DNA of 64,000 bases from an uncultured Pseudoteredinibacter sp. (GCF_947500695.1 NZ_CANMSS010000014.1:34811-98810), one strand, 5' to 3'; counted from the stretch's first letter, positions 1-9,468 are shown. The notes: generated by a model from the sequence alone, not told the origin. Program-made: numbers and translations.

Positions 1-39
1 GTGATTACCCTGAAATATAAGTAGGTGAGAAGGCGAGTT

Positions 40-564
40 ATGAAATACCGATTGGGTGATAAAGCCCCCGAATTGCGTGGTGAAAAACACTTTATAGCCG
101 ACAGCGCTGATGTGATTGGCGATGTAATTTTAGAAAATAACAGCAGCATATGGTTTAACGCTGTACTGCGTGGCGATAATGACACGATCACCATTGGCGA
201 AAACTCCAATGTACAGGACGGCGCTGTTTTGCATACCGATCCAGGCGTAAAGCTAACTTTAGGTAAAGGCGTCATTGTTGGTCACAATGTAATGCTGCAC
301 GGCTGCGAGGTGGGTGATAACAGTTTGATCGGCATTGGTGCTGTGGTTCTTAATCGCGTCGTTATCGGTAAGAACTGCATCATTGGCGCTAATGCTTTGG
401 TGACTGAAGGCACCGTCATTCCTGATAACTCTATGGTTCTGGGTTCACCTGCTAAAGTGGTTAAGCAAATAGATGATGCAACCGCTGAATTTTTAAAGCT
501 CAACGCCCAAGTCTATGTTGATAATTTGGAGCGTTTTAACGAGCAGCTGGAGCCAATTGACTGA
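40..564 (+). CDS. gamma-class carbonic anhydrase family protein (YrdA/PaaY-like)
   Basis: A 174-residue left-handed beta-helix (hexapeptide repeat) protein. Family features are visible: LRGDN near residue 44 (the Arg and Asp that join subunits), NVQDG near residue 60, and three metal-ligand histidines in VLHTD and VGHNVMLHG. The family binds zinc, iron or cobalt in trimers; some members hydrate CO2 and many, like YrdA, have no proven activity. I chose the ATG at 40 rather than the upstream in-frame GTG at 25 because a GAGAAGG-like ribosome site precedes it. Its stop overlaps the start of the DUF1289 gene, so the two are probably co-translated. A second, divergent paralogue lies in the zinc regulon at 17144-17704. 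Confidence 0.9.
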   Translation: MKYRLGDKAPELRGEKHFIADSADVIGDVILENNSSIWFNAVLRGDNDTITIGENSNVQDGAVLHTDPGVKLTLGKGVIVGHNVMLHGCEVGDNSLIGIGAVVLNRVVIGKNCIIGANALVTEGTVIPDNSMVLGSPAKVVKQIDDATAEFLKLNAQVYVDNLERFNEQLEPID

Positions 565-767
565 TGGTTAATATTATCAGTGAAACGGAAACGCCATTGC
601 CCTCACCTTGTGTTTCCATCTGTGTATTAAATGACGACGACATCTGCGTCGGTTGTTATCGCAGTGGTGAAGAAATTAGCCGTTGGGGTCGTTACAACAA
701 CACTGAAAAGCGTGCTGTTTTTGAAGCAATGCAAGAGCGCGCTAAAAAACTGAATCCTTTTTTGTAA
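564..767 (+). CDS. DUF1289 family protein
   Basis: A 67-residue protein with the DUF1289 pattern: PSPCVSICVL, then DDICVGCYRSGEEISRW, so four cysteines arranged C-x3-C...C-x2-C, followed by a short helix. This suggests a small metal or Fe-S binding site, but the family function is not established. The ATG overlaps the TGA of the carbonic anhydrase gene (TGATG), implying coupled translation. Length is normal for the family. Confidence 0.88.
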   Translation: MVNIISETETPLPSPCVSICVLNDDDICVGCYRSGEEISRWGRYNNTEKRAVFEAMQERAKKLNPFL

Positions 768-815
768 GAAATACGTATTTTTAAAAACGCATAACAAACG
801 GAGCATGGGGTCTAT

Positions 816-2003
816 ATGAGCACAACGGTATTTGGCACACCATTTTCAAGCGCTGCCACTAAGGTTCTTTTGTGTGGCAGCGGTGAGCTCGGTAAAGAAG
901 TGGCGATTGAATTACAGCGTCTAGGCTGCGAAGTTATTGCCTGTGATCGTTACCCCAATGCACCAGCCATGCAAGTTGCTGATCGTAGTCATTACTTTTC
1001 AATGTTAGATGGTGAAGAACTACGCCGTGTTATCGAGTTAGAAAATCCTGATTATATCGTTCCTGAAATTGAGGCCATTGCCACCGATACCTTAGTGGAG
1101 CTAGAGCAAGAAGGTTTTACGGTAGTGCCTACTGCCAAAGCTGCGCAGCTCACCATGAACCGTGAAGGTATTCGTCGTTTAGCTGCAGAAACCTTATCTT
1201 TGCCCACCTCTAAGTTTTGTTTTGCCGACACTTTAGAAGCGTATCAAGATGCTGTTGCTGAAGTGGGCATGCCATGTGTAATCAAACCGATTATGAGTTC
1301 TTCGGGTAAGGGGCAGAGTGTTGTTAAAAGCGAAGCAGATATTTTATCGGCTTGGGAATACGCTCAAGAAGGTGGCCGCGCTGGAGCAGGGCGAGTGATT
1401 GTTGAAGGTTTTGTCGACTTCGATTATGAAATCACTTTGCTAACCATTCGCCACAAAGGTGGCACCAGTTTTTGTCAGCCTATTGGCCATCGCCAGGAAG
1501 ATGGCGATTACCGCGAATCTTGGCAGCCTCAACAAATGTCAGAGACTGCGCTTGCAAAATCTAAGCAGGTTGCTGCCAGCATTACCGATGCTCTCGGTGG
1601 TTGGGGCTTGTTTGGTGTGGAACTGTTTATTAAAGGTGATGATGTGTACTTCAGTGAGGTCTCTCCGCGTCCTCACGATACCGGCATGGTCACTTTGATT
1701 TCACAAAATCTATCCGAGTTTGCTCTTCATGCTAGAGCCATTTTAGGTTTGCCTATTCCTGAAATTGAGTTTTATGGACCTTCGGCTTCGGCGGTTCTTT
1801 TAGTAGAAGGCAACTCTCAGGATTGTCGTTTTCATAACTTGCCCCAAGCTTTGGCGGAGCCTGGTACGGACTTTCGCTTATTCGGAAAGCCTGAAGTTGT
1901 CGGGCAGCGCCGCATGGGGGTGGCTTTAGCGCGCGATAAGGAGAGCGATTTGGCGGTTGAAAAAGCCTTACGCGTTAGCCGAGCGGTACATGTGCAGTTA
2001 TAA
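816..2003 (+). CDS. purT: formate-dependent phosphoribosylglycinamide formyltransferase PurT
   Basis: A 395-residue ATP-grasp enzyme that converts GAR plus formate and ATP to formyl-GAR in purine synthesis, an alternative to folate-dependent PurN. The N-terminal pre-ATP-grasp fold carries CGSGELGKEVAIELQRLG (about residues 20-37). The ATP-grasp core has MSSSGKGQSVV (about 162-172) and the metal-binding SEVSPRPHDTGMVT (about 280-293). Length matches E. coli PurT closely. It starts at an ATG behind a GGAGCATGGGG stretch. It follows the DUF1289 gene by about 48 bp and may be read from the same transcript. Confidence 0.96.
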   Translation: MSTTVFGTPFSSAATKVLLCGSGELGKEVAIELQRLGCEVIACDRYPNAPAMQVADRSHYFSMLDGEELRRVIELENPDYIVPEIEAIATDTLVELEQEGFTVVPTAKAAQLTMNREGIRRLAAETLSLPTSKFCFADTLEAYQDAVAEVGMPCVIKPIMSSSGKGQSVVKSEADILSAWEYAQEGGRAGAGRVIVEGFVDFDYEITLLTIRHKGGTSFCQPIGHRQEDGDYRESWQPQQMSETALAKSKQVAASITDALGGWGLFGVELFIKGDDVYFSEVSPRPHDTGMVTLISQNLSEFALHARAILGLPIPEIEFYGPSASAVLLVEGNSQDCRFHNLPQALAEPGTDFRLFGKPEVVGQRRMGVALARDKESDLAVEKALRVSRAVHVQL

Positions 2004-2039
2004 TTTGACTAAAGACGCCTGATTGCTATTGTGGCTTGC

Positions 2040-2075
2040 ATGTTGGCAGGGCCTTACAAATAATCCTGCCAACAT
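2040..2075. promoter_or_regulatory. 11-bp inverted repeat between purT and the TonB receptor
   Basis: ATGTTGGCAGG at 2040-2050 is perfectly complementary to CCTGCCAACAT at 2065-2075, with a 14-nt loop. There is no T-run after it, so it is a poor intrinsic terminator for purT. It sits 36 bp upstream of the TonB receptor start, where an operator or a leader hairpin would lie. I do not recognise it as a Fur or Zur box. Confidence 0.5.
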
Positions 2076-2110
2076 AATAATCAATTTGTAAGCACAATAA
2101 TCGGTCACTA

Positions 2111-4222
2111 ATGAATACTGTACTTTCTTCCCAGCCTAAATTTCGAAAGTTAAAATCACCTATAAGTTTTATGGTCTCTACTTTGGCATTTTCCATTGCT
2201 CTGCAATCAAATGCCAGTAACGATGACATTGAACAAGTTATTGTGAGTGCGGAGAAAACGCCGCGTCTGCTCTCTGATCTTCCGCTTAGCGTCAGCCAAC
2301 TTGGTCAACAAGAGCTGCAGGGTATTGATGCTGTTCATCTTAATGAAGCATTGGCTCGCGTGCCTGGAGCTTGGATTAGCCGTGGTAATGGGCAGGAGCA
2401 ATTAACGTCTTTACGCTCTCCTGTGTTAACGGGTGCCGGCAGTTGTGGTGAGTTCTTTATTGCAGAAGATGGCGTTGCCTCTCGTCCAAGTGGTTTTTGT
2501 AATGTAAACCAGTTATTTGAGTTAAATACCGAGCAGGCCGCGGCCATTGAGGTAATTAAGGGGCCGGGTACCGTTTATTACGGTGGTAATGCACTACACG
2601 GAGTAATCAATGTTATTTCTCCAGAGCCAAGGGCCGGTGGTGAGCTAAAGCTTGAGGCTGGGCCCGACGATTTCGCTAGAGCACAAATGCGCATTGGCCA
2701 TAAGGCCGATGAGCAGTCCATTGAGCTGCGTTTTTCTGGCAGCCACGATGGCGGCTATAAAGACGATTCTGGCTATGATCAGCAAAAGCTAGGCTTGCGC
2801 CATGATTACACCGGTGATCAGTGGACGGTTAAAACGCTGTTTTCAGCCAGCAATCTTAATCAGGAAACTGCTGGCTTTATTTTGGGTAAGGACAGTTTTA
2901 AAGATTCCGATTTAAAACGCAGCAACCCCAATCCTGAGGCCTATCGTGATGCCAGTTCTTGGCGTTTGAGTAGCGCTTGGAGTCGAGCTGTTTCTGATGA
3001 TGCTGAATTGACTATTACACCTTATGCTCGCTCCAGCGAAATGGAGTTTATTCAGCACTTTTTGCCAGGGCAGGCTTTAGAAGAAAATAAACAATCGAGT
3101 TTTGGTGTACAGGCAAAATGGCAGCAAACTATTAGCAGTGATTTAATTTGGACTCTTGGCTCTGAGTTAGAATACGCAGATATGGAATTACGCGAATTCC
3201 AAGAGAACGACACCGATCATCCGAGTGCTTTTTTACGGGCAACGATTCCTGCAGGCCTTCACTATGATTACCAGGTCGATAGTAACTTGGTGGCACTCTA
3301 TAGCCAGTGGCGTTGGCAGTTAAGTGAAGACACCCTGCTAGATGCTGGTGTTCGCTATGAACGTCTAGAATACGATTACGATAATTTAACGACTGATGGA
3401 ACCCTGAAAGTAGATGGTAGCCAATGTTTGCTATTCGGCTCACCGCGTACTTGCCGTCATGCTCGTCCTTCAGACCGAGAAGATAATTTTGACAATGTGA
3501 GTTATCAGTTAGCATTGCAGCAGGACTTTACTGAGCAGCTTAGCGCTTATGTAAGGCTATCAAACAGTTTCCGTGCTCCGCAGACGGCTGAGTTGTACCG
3601 TTTGCAAAAGGGTCAGACCGAGGCAAATCTAGATTCTGAATCTTTGCAGAGTTTAGAGCTTGGTATGCGTTATTTATCGGAACCGCTTAGTTTGCAGCTG
3701 GCTGCTTATACTATGCGCAAAGATGATTTCATTTTCCGTGACGGTGATGGTTTCTACATCGATGAGGGTAAAACTAAGCATAAAGGTATTGAGCTTGATG
3801 CTAAGTTAAAGCTCTCTGATCAGTGGCAGTTAGCGGTGGCAGCTAATTGGGCTGAGCATCTTTATGATAATAACCCTGATCCAAGCTTGGGTGAGATTAA
3901 GGGCAATGACATCGACACTGCGCCGAATACTCAATTCAATACTCGTTTACGTTGGCAGCCGAATGCGCAACTGAGTACGGAGTTAGAGTGGCTCTATTTG
4001 GGCGACTACTATTTAGATCCTCAGAATTTGCATAAGTACAGTGGTCATTCCTTGTTAAACCTTCGTATGGCATGGCAGCAAGATGAATGGCGTTTAGCCG
4101 CTCGTTTAACGAATTTAACGGATAGAGATTATGCTGAGCGAGCTGATTTCGCTTTTGGTGACTACCGTTATTTTGTTGGCCAGAGCCGTGGTTTGTATTT
4201 GAGTGCGGCTTATAGTTGGTAA
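2111..4222 (+). CDS. TonB-dependent outer membrane receptor
   Basis: A 703-residue outer-membrane active transporter. An N-terminal export signal (to about residue 36) is followed by a TonB-box-like segment (IEQVIVSAEKTPRLLSDLPLSVS), a plug domain ending in the usual IEVIKGPGTVYYGGNALHGVINVIS, and a long beta-barrel finishing in an aromatic residue (SAAYSW). Two cysteines in the plug (SCGEFF and GFCNVN) and two in a barrel loop (GSQCLLF and RTCRHA) could form disulfides. The substrate cannot be told from sequence: siderophores, metals, cobalamin and others are all taken up by this family. No metal-regulator box is evident upstream. Confidence 0.92.
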   Translation: MNTVLSSQPKFRKLKSPISFMVSTLAFSIALQSNASNDDIEQVIVSAEKTPRLLSDLPLSVSQLGQQELQGIDAVHLNEALARVPGAWISRGNGQEQLTSLRSPVLTGAGSCGEFFIAEDGVASRPSGFCNVNQLFELNTEQAAAIEVIKGPGTVYYGGNALHGVINVISPEPRAGGELKLEAGPDDFARAQMRIGHKADEQSIELRFSGSHDGGYKDDSGYDQQKLGLRHDYTGDQWTVKTLFSASNLNQETAGFILGKDSFKDSDLKRSNPNPEAYRDASSWRLSSAWSRAVSDDAELTITPYARSSEMEFIQHFLPGQALEENKQSSFGVQAKWQQTISSDLIWTLGSELEYADMELREFQENDTDHPSAFLRATIPAGLHYDYQVDSNLVALYSQWRWQLSEDTLLDAGVRYERLEYDYDNLTTDGTLKVDGSQCLLFGSPRTCRHARPSDREDNFDNVSYQLALQQDFTEQLSAYVRLSNSFRAPQTAELYRLQKGQTEANLDSESLQSLELGMRYLSEPLSLQLAAYTMRKDDFIFRDGDGFYIDEGKTKHKGIELDAKLKLSDQWQLAVAANWAEHLYDNNPDPSLGEIKGNDIDTAPNTQFNTRLRWQPNAQLSTELEWLYLGDYYLDPQNLHKYSGHSLLNLRMAWQQDEWRLAARLTNLTDRDYAERADFAFGDYRYFVGQSRGLYLSAAYSW

Positions 4223-4254
4223 ATTCTGAATATAGTCGGTGGATATCTGACCGG

Positions 4255-4356
4255 CTGTTATGGGAGAGGGAAGCTTTGCCGGGGACGCAAAAAACTGGAG
4301 CCGAGCTAGCATGGACGCTGTTTTTTGCGCCCCCTACACGCCCTACCCCACCTATG
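4255..4356 (-). repeat. palindromic intergenic element, reverse-oriented relative of the 23.7-kb element
   Basis: Read on the minus strand this stretch holds GCAAAAAACAGCGTCC, then ATGCTAGCTCGGCTCC, nearly identical to the core at about 23770-23800. On the plus strand the GCAAAAAAC and GTTTTTTGC arms (about 4288-4331) form an internal hairpin that encloses the core. It lies between the TonB receptor stop and hrpA, so it may also act as a terminator. An open frame starting at 4260 runs through it into hrpA, but this looks like read-through of the repeat and not coding sequence. Confidence 0.6.
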
Positions 4357-4457
4357 ATATTCGTTCAGTCTTGCACGTTTTACAATTTGACTATTCGGGC
4401 TTGGCTAGCAATAAACCCTCCAAGCCAGCTATAATCGCGCTTTTGCCAGTTTCCCTT

Positions 4458-7400
4458 ATGAGTCAGTCCCCCAGCCAGAACCCTGAGCTGCAATTCCTAT
4501 TTGAACAGCTAAGCAACACTATGGATCGCGATGTCCATCGTTTGCGTCGGCAGCTGCGTGATCTTCAAGCTCGCCTGAAAGACGGTAAAGAAATCGATCA
4601 GGGCTTAGCAAAACTGCAGAAGGTTGTAGCGGATTCCTGCGCGCTAAAAGAGCAGCGCCAACAGGCAGTGCCGGAAATTGGGTATCCAGAAAACCTACCC
4701 ATTGCCGAAAAGCGCGAAGATATCGCCAAAGCCATTGCTGAAAACCAAGTGGTGGTGGTAGCGGGTGAAACTGGCTCGGGAAAAACTACTCAGCTGCCTA
4801 AAATTTGCCTGGAACTTGGACGTGGAATTGGTGGTTTAATTGGCCATACTCAACCAAGGCGAATAGCCGCAAGAACCGTTGCTAATCGTATCGCTGAAGA
4901 GCTTAATACGCCCTTGGGTGAAAAGGTGGGTTACCAGGTTCGTTTTAATGATCACTCAGGTCCAGATACCTACGTCAAATTGATGACCGACGGTATTTTG
5001 CTGGCAGAGATTCAACACGACCGGTTTTTAAATAAATACGACACCTTGATTATCGATGAGGCTCACGAACGTAGTCTCAATATTGATTTTCTACTGGGCT
5101 ATATAAAAACTATACTACCTAAGCGCCCAGATTTAAAAGTTATTATTACCTCCGCGACCATCGATGTAGACCGCTTTAGTAAACATTTTAATGATGCACC
5201 AGTGATTGAAGTTTCTGGTCGAACCTTTCCCGTGGACGTGCACTATCGCCCCATGGGGGAGAGCGATACCGATGATCTGGATTTGAATCGCGCCATTATC
5301 GATTCCATTGAAGAGATTCAAGATATGGAGCGAAGCGGCGGAAAGCGCGGTGGTGACATTCTTGTCTTTATGAGTGGTGAGAGAGAAATTCGTGAAGCCG
5401 CTTTGGCGATTCGAAAAGCCAATATCCCGCATTTTGAAGTGTTGCCTTTGTATGCTCGCCTGAGCTTAGCAGAACAGAATAAAGTTTTTCAAAACCATAA
5501 AGGTCGTCGCATTGTTTTAGCGACCAATGTGGCTGAAACCTCGATTACTGTACCGGGCATTCGTTATGTTATCGACCCTGGAACTGCCAGGGTGTCTCGT
5601 TACAGTTATAAAACTAAAGTACAGCGCTTACCTATTGAAGCGGTTTCACAAGCCAGTGCCAACCAGCGCAAAGGTCGCTGTGGCCGAGTCAGTGAAGGGG
5701 TTTGTATACGCTTATACAGCGAAGAAGATTTTCTTTCCCGCCCTGAATTTACCGATGCCGAAATTCTGCGAACAAATTTAGCCGCTGTTATTTTGCAAAT
5801 GTTGCAAATGCGTATCGGTGATGTACGCCATTTTCCCTTTGTTGATAAACCTGATTCTCGATTAATCAATGATGGTTTTAAATTACTGCAAGAGCTTCAA
5901 GCTATCGATACTAAGGGCAAGCTGAACCCGATGGGGAAGCAGATTGCCAAACTTAATGTCGATCCGAGTTTGGCGCGAATGGTGCTAGCTGCAGGGAATT
6001 TAGACTGCTTGGAGGAAGTATTGATTATCGTCAGTGCTCTTTCCATTCAAGACCCCAGAGAAAGACCGGCGGAGAAAAAGCAGCAGTCGGACGAAAAGCA
6101 CCGTCGCTTTAATGACGAGCATTCGGACTTTATTAGCTTAGTAAATCTCTGGAAATACGCCGAAGAACAGCGTCAGGAGCTTTCCCAAAACCAGTGGCGC
6201 AAGCAATGTAAAAAAGAATATTTATCTTATTTGCGTTTGCGTGAGTGGCGAGATATTCATCACCAGCTGCGTTTGGCGGTAAAAGATTTAAAGCTCAAGA
6301 GCAATGGCGAACAAGCGGCCAGTTATGAAAATGTGCATCGCGCATTGATCAGTGGATTGCTTGGGCGAGTGGGTTTTCACGATGAAGAGCGTACCTATAT
6401 CGGTGCACGTAATCGACGCTTCACAATCTTTCCGGGCTCTGGACAATATAAAAAGCGCCCTAAATGGATGCTTGCTGCAGAGCTAATTGAAACCTCACAA
6501 TTATTTGCCCATACGGTCGCTAAAATTGAGCCGGAATGGGTATTAGCAGCCGCCAAGCACTTAGTAAAACGAAGCCACTCAGAGCCCCACTATGCAGGGC
6601 GCAGCGGGCAGGTTATGGCTTTTGAAAAAGTTAGCCTATATGGTCTGGTTTTGGTTGAAAAACAGCGGGTTAACTACAGCCAAATAGATCCAAAACTCAG
6701 TCGTGAAATATTTGTTCGTGAAGGCTTAGTGGAGGGGAAGTATCCGCAAAACCGCAAGGTTCAAGGCAGCAAGGCTAAGTTCTATCAGCATAATCAACGC
6801 TTAATTGCCGAGCTACATGAGCTTGAAGCAAAAAGCCGTAGGCGTGATCTTTTGGTAGATGATGAAGTCATCTACGAGTTCTACGAACAGCACTTGCCAG
6901 AATCGATTGTTAATTTGGCGGGTTTTGAACATTGGCGTAAAGGTATTGAAAAAGAGCAGCCTCAATGTTTGTTCTTACAGCGCGAAACTCTAATGCGTCA
7001 TGCCGCTGAAGGTATCACCGAAGCACAGTTTCCCGATGAGCTGAACTGGGAAGGACTAGGCTTTTTACTGAGCTATCACTTTGACCCTAAAGCAAATGAT
7101 GATGGTGTCAGTTTACATGTACCTGTTGGTGCACTGCATCTTGTGCCAGAGCATCGTCTGGATTGGTTAGTGCCAGGTTTGCTACGTGAAAAGTGTATTG
7201 CCTTGGTGAAAACACTACCGAAGGCTATGCGCAAACATTTTGTGCCGGTTCCAAATTTTGTGGATAAGGCCTTAATGGGAATGGATGCGCAGAACCGACC
7301 ACTCACCGAGGTGTTGGCCGAGCAGCTTAAGCGGCATACCGCCGTTGATATTCCTAAGGAAGATTGGAGGGTTGACTCTTTAGATGCCTACTACCGCTTA

Positions 7401-8390
7401 AATATTAAAGTAGAAGATGAGCGAGGCAAGTTAATTGAAGAAGGGCGTGATCTGCTAGAGCTGCGTGAGCGCTATAAGGGACAAGTTCAAGAGCGTTTGG
7501 CTGATGCAGGCAGCAGTATCGAACGTGAAGCTATTGAAGAGTGGAATTTTGGCGAGTTAGCCAAGAGCTGCGATCTAAAGCGTGCGGGTGTTAGCATCCG
7601 GGCTTACCCGGCCTTAGTGGATGAAGGTAAGCAGATTGCACTGCGCTTACAAGATAATCCTGTTGAGGCCGAGGTGCTTAGCCGGCAGGGGATTTTGCGC
7701 TTAGCCCTAAAAAGCATGCCTGCAACGGTTAAGTATCTGCATAAGAACACTTTAAAGCAGGGTAAGGACATCGGCTTGAGTGTGGCCAATATGGGTTCGC
7801 GCGATGGGGTTATTGATGATTTATTGCTTTGCGCTCTAGCCGAGCTTCTACCCACAGAGCTACCGCGCCAAGAGCAAGACTTTAAGCGATGGTTAGAACA
7901 TGCAGAGCCCGCGCTAACGGCCAAAACCAATGAGCTTGCGGCAATATTTGAGCGTGTTCTTAAGGGCCTGGTAGACGTTAAGAAAACCCTTAAACAGCAC
8001 AAATCCCAATTGGCAATGGCCTATGCGACCGCGGATATTAACGAGCAGATAAATAACTTGTTTTATCCAGGTTGTCTCTATCTTAATGGCGCCGAGCGGA
8101 TTGCTGATTATTTGCGTTATCTTAAAGCGATTAGTCTTCGATTAGATAAAGTGGTTTTGAATGTGCAGCGTGATCGTGTTCACATTGCTGAGCTGCAACC
8201 TCTATGGCAGCAACACTTTGAGCGAATCAACAAGCTTGGCCTAGCCAGTTTTAGCCAAGACGCCAAATGGCAAGAATATCGCTGGTTACTAGAAGAACTG
8301 CGTATTTCACTGTTTGCACAAAGTTTAAAGACCCGTGTCCCTGTTTCCAGCAAACGTCTCAATAAACTGTGGCTAGAAATTATTCAATAA
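4458..8390 (+). CDS. hrpA: ATP-dependent RNA helicase HrpA (DEAH box)
   Basis: About 1310 residues starting at the ATG at 4458, very close to E. coli HrpA (about 1300). Motifs in order: Walker A GETGSGKTTQLPK, motif Ia TQPRRIAARTVA, DEAH (IIDEAHERS), SATI (motif III), and motif VI NQRKGRCGRVSEGVC. These are followed by the HA2 and OB-fold regions and the long C-terminal DUF3418 region typical of HrpA. The family remodels RNA and, in E. coli, clears stalled ribosomes and processes fimbrial mRNA. The open frame extends upstream to 4260, but that part overlaps a repeat element, so I reject it. No clear Shine-Dalgarno precedes 4458. Confidence 0.95.
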   Translation: MSQSPSQNPELQFLFEQLSNTMDRDVHRLRRQLRDLQARLKDGKEIDQGLAKLQKVVADSCALKEQRQQAVPEIGYPENLPIAEKREDIAKAIAENQVVVVAGETGSGKTTQLPKICLELGRGIGGLIGHTQPRRIAARTVANRIAEELNTPLGEKVGYQVRFNDHSGPDTYVKLMTDGILLAEIQHDRFLNKYDTLIIDEAHERSLNIDFLLGYIKTILPKRPDLKVIITSATIDVDRFSKHFNDAPVIEVSGRTFPVDVHYRPMGESDTDDLDLNRAIIDSIEEIQDMERSGGKRGGDILVFMSGEREIREAALAIRKANIPHFEVLPLYARLSLAEQNKVFQNHKGRRIVLATNVAETSITVPGIRYVIDPGTARVSRYSYKTKVQRLPIEAVSQASANQRKGRCGRVSEGVCIRLYSEEDFLSRPEFTDAEILRTNLAAVILQMLQMRIGDVRHFPFVDKPDSRLINDGFKLLQELQAIDTKGKLNPMGKQIAKLNVDPSLARMVLAAGNLDCLEEVLIIVSALSIQDPRERPAEKKQQSDEKHRRFNDEHSDFISLVNLWKYAEEQRQELSQNQWRKQCKKEYLSYLRLREWRDIHHQLRLAVKDLKLKSNGEQAASYENVHRALISGLLGRVGFHDEERTYIGARNRRFTIFPGSGQYKKRPKWMLAAELIETSQLFAHTVAKIEPEWVLAAAKHLVKRSHSEPHYAGRSGQVMAFEKVSLYGLVLVEKQRVNYSQIDPKLSREIFVREGLVEGKYPQNRKVQGSKAKFYQHNQRLIAELHELEAKSRRRDLLVDDEVIYEFYEQHLPESIVNLAGFEHWRKGIEKEQPQCLFLQRETLMRHAAEGITEAQFPDELNWEGLGFLLSYHFDPKANDDGVSLHVPVGALHLVPEHRLDWLVPGLLREKCIALVKTLPKAMRKHFVPVPNFVDKALMGMDAQNRPLTEVLAEQLKRHTAVDIPKEDWRVDSLDAYYRLNIKVEDERGKLIEEGRDLLELRERYKGQVQERLADAGSSIEREAIEEWNFGELAKSCDLKRAGVSIRAYPALVDEGKQIALRLQDNPVEAEVLSRQGILRLALKSMPATVKYLHKNTLKQGKDIGLSVANMGSRDGVIDDLLLCALAELLPTELPRQEQDFKRWLEHAEPALTAKTNELAAIFERVLKGLVDVKKTLKQHKSQLAMAYATADINEQINNLFYPGCLYLNGAERIADYLRYLKAISLRLDKVVLNVQRDRVHIAELQPLWQQHFERINKLGLASFSQDAKWQEYRWLLEELRISLFAQSLKTRVPVSSKRLNKLWLEIIQ

Positions 8391-8514
8391 AGCGTTTTTA
8401 TCACTGTACCACGCTTTTGTCGCCTATTCTTCCTGAAGGTCTGGGTGACAGTTTTGTTTTAGTGGGGTCGTTTTATTCTCTGGAAGCCCCGTAAGCGTTT
8501 AACTTTTATAGATA

Positions 8515-8537
8515 GACCCTTGCTGTGAAGGGTTTTT
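8515..8537 (+). terminator. possible weak terminator downstream of hrpA
   Basis: ACCCTT (8516-8521), loop GCTGTG and AAGGGT (8528-8533) form a 6-bp stem followed by a T-run. The rest of the 420-bp gap between hrpA and the EGKCG-repeat gene has no convincing open frame. It presumably holds the promoter of the latter, close to 8750-8800. Confidence 0.45.
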
Positions 8538-8760
8538 CCTCTATTCGTTAGTGGCTTGTGATAGAACCGTGACAACTTTTCCCAGTATCTTGAGTCATAC
8601 TTCACACATCGCAAGTTTTTGCAATCGCCAAGCGCTTTAACTCGTTATACAGTGGCTTGGCAGAGTTAAAGCTTTTACTTATTCTGGTTTTGTTCTAACC
8701 TTCTAGAGCTGCTTTAGCCAGTAATGATGTGTAATTTCAATAACATGCGCCTTGTCGCAT

Positions 8761-8784
8761 AACAGTACAGAATAGAACAGTACA
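8761..8784. promoter_or_regulatory. 9-bp direct repeat upstream of the EGKCG precursor gene
   Basis: AACAGTACA occurs twice, at 8761-8769 and 8776-8784. The start-to-start distance is 15 bp, and the second copy ends 25 bp before the ATG at 8810. A perfect 9-bp direct repeat here is a candidate operator or activator site for the metallophore-like locus. I do not recognise the regulator. A GAGGAAAT ribosome site follows. Confidence 0.45.
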
Positions 8785-8809
8785 TACGCATATACAGAGG
8801 AAATGAATT

Positions 8810-9391
8810 ATGTCTAAAAAAACTACAATGACTCCTATCGCTGCGGCTGTTGGTGCGGCAATGTTGGCATCTGCTTCCATGAGCACCGTAGCGGCTTCTG
8901 AAAACCCATTTGCAGCCACTGAACTAAGCAGTGGTTACCAGCTAGCTGCTGCCGATATGGAAGGCAAGTGTGGCGAAGGTAAGTGCGGCGAAGGTAAAAA
9001 AGCCGGCGAAGGCAAGTGCGGTGAAGGTAAATGCGGCGGCGACAAAAAAGCTTCTAAAGAAGGCAAGTGCGGTGAAGGTAAGTGCGGCGGCGACAAAAAA
9101 GCTTCTAAAGAAGGTAAGTGCGGCGAAGGTAAGTGCGGCGGCAAAAAAGCTTCTAAAGAAGGCAAGTGCGGCGAAGGTAAATGCGGCGGCAAAAAAGCCG
9201 GTGAAGGTAAGTGTGGCGAAGGCAAGTGCGGCGGCAAAAAAGCTTCTAAAGAAGGTAAGTGCGGCGAAGGCAAGTGCGGCGGCAAAAAAGCTTCTAAAGA
9301 AGGTAAGTGTGGCGAAGGCAAGTGCGGCGGCGACAAAAAGTCTTCTAAAGAAGGTAAGTGTGGCGAAGGCAAATGCGGTGGCGCTGCCTAA
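8810..9391 (+). CDS. hvfA: HvfA-like RiPP precursor with 18 EGKCG motifs
   Basis: A 193-residue protein: a Sec-type signal peptide (cleavage likely near STVAA, about residue 29), a short spacer to residue 49, then low-complexity sequence to the end. That sequence has nine EGKCGEGKCG pairs separated by GDKKASK, GKKASK or GKKAG spacers. I count 18 EGKCG motifs and 18 cysteines; one further unit near residue 60 reads EGKKAG, with the Cys lost. Related precursors are substrates of DUF692/DUF2063 enzymes, which convert EGKCG cysteines to heterocycles that bind copper. The enzyme genes follow at 9738 and 10621. It has a strong ribosome site (GAGGAAAT). A terminator directly downstream suggests the precursor is made in excess over the enzymes. 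Confidence 0.88.
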   Translation: MSKKTTMTPIAAAVGAAMLASASMSTVAASENPFAATELSSGYQLAAADMEGKCGEGKCGEGKKAGEGKCGEGKCGGDKKASKEGKCGEGKCGGDKKASKEGKCGEGKCGGKKASKEGKCGEGKCGGKKAGEGKCGEGKCGGKKASKEGKCGEGKCGGKKASKEGKCGEGKCGGDKKSSKEGKCGEGKCGGAA

Positions 9392-9421
9392 GCTTAGCTG
9401 AGTAAATTCATTATTCAGTCT

Positions 9422-9451
9422 AAAAAAGCGCCGCAATAGCGGCGTTTTTTT
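9422..9451 (+). terminator. strong intrinsic terminator between precursor and enzyme genes
   Basis: CGCCGC (9429-9434), loop AATA and GCGGCG (9439-9444), flanked by A6 upstream and T7 downstream that can extend the stem. It lies 30 bp after the precursor stop. Enzyme expression therefore needs read-through or a separate promoter. Confidence 0.88.
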
Positions 9452-9468
9452 ATGCTCATGGATGAGCT

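Noticed and set aside
4260..4457. N-terminal extension of hrpA from an ATG at 4260
   Set aside because: The extension is encoded by a palindromic repeat element and has no similarity to HrpA; the ATG at 4458 gives the normal family length.
8391..8760. Possible riboswitch or small RNA between hrpA and the precursor gene
   Set aside because: Apart from one weak hairpin I see no conserved fold or aptamer-like pattern.
8935..9401. Long open frames in the other frames across the EGKCG gene (for example Pro/His/Leu-rich and Ala/Lys-rich repeats)
   Set aside because: They are mirror readings of the repetitive EGKCG codons, lack ribosome sites and contradict the signal-peptide frame.
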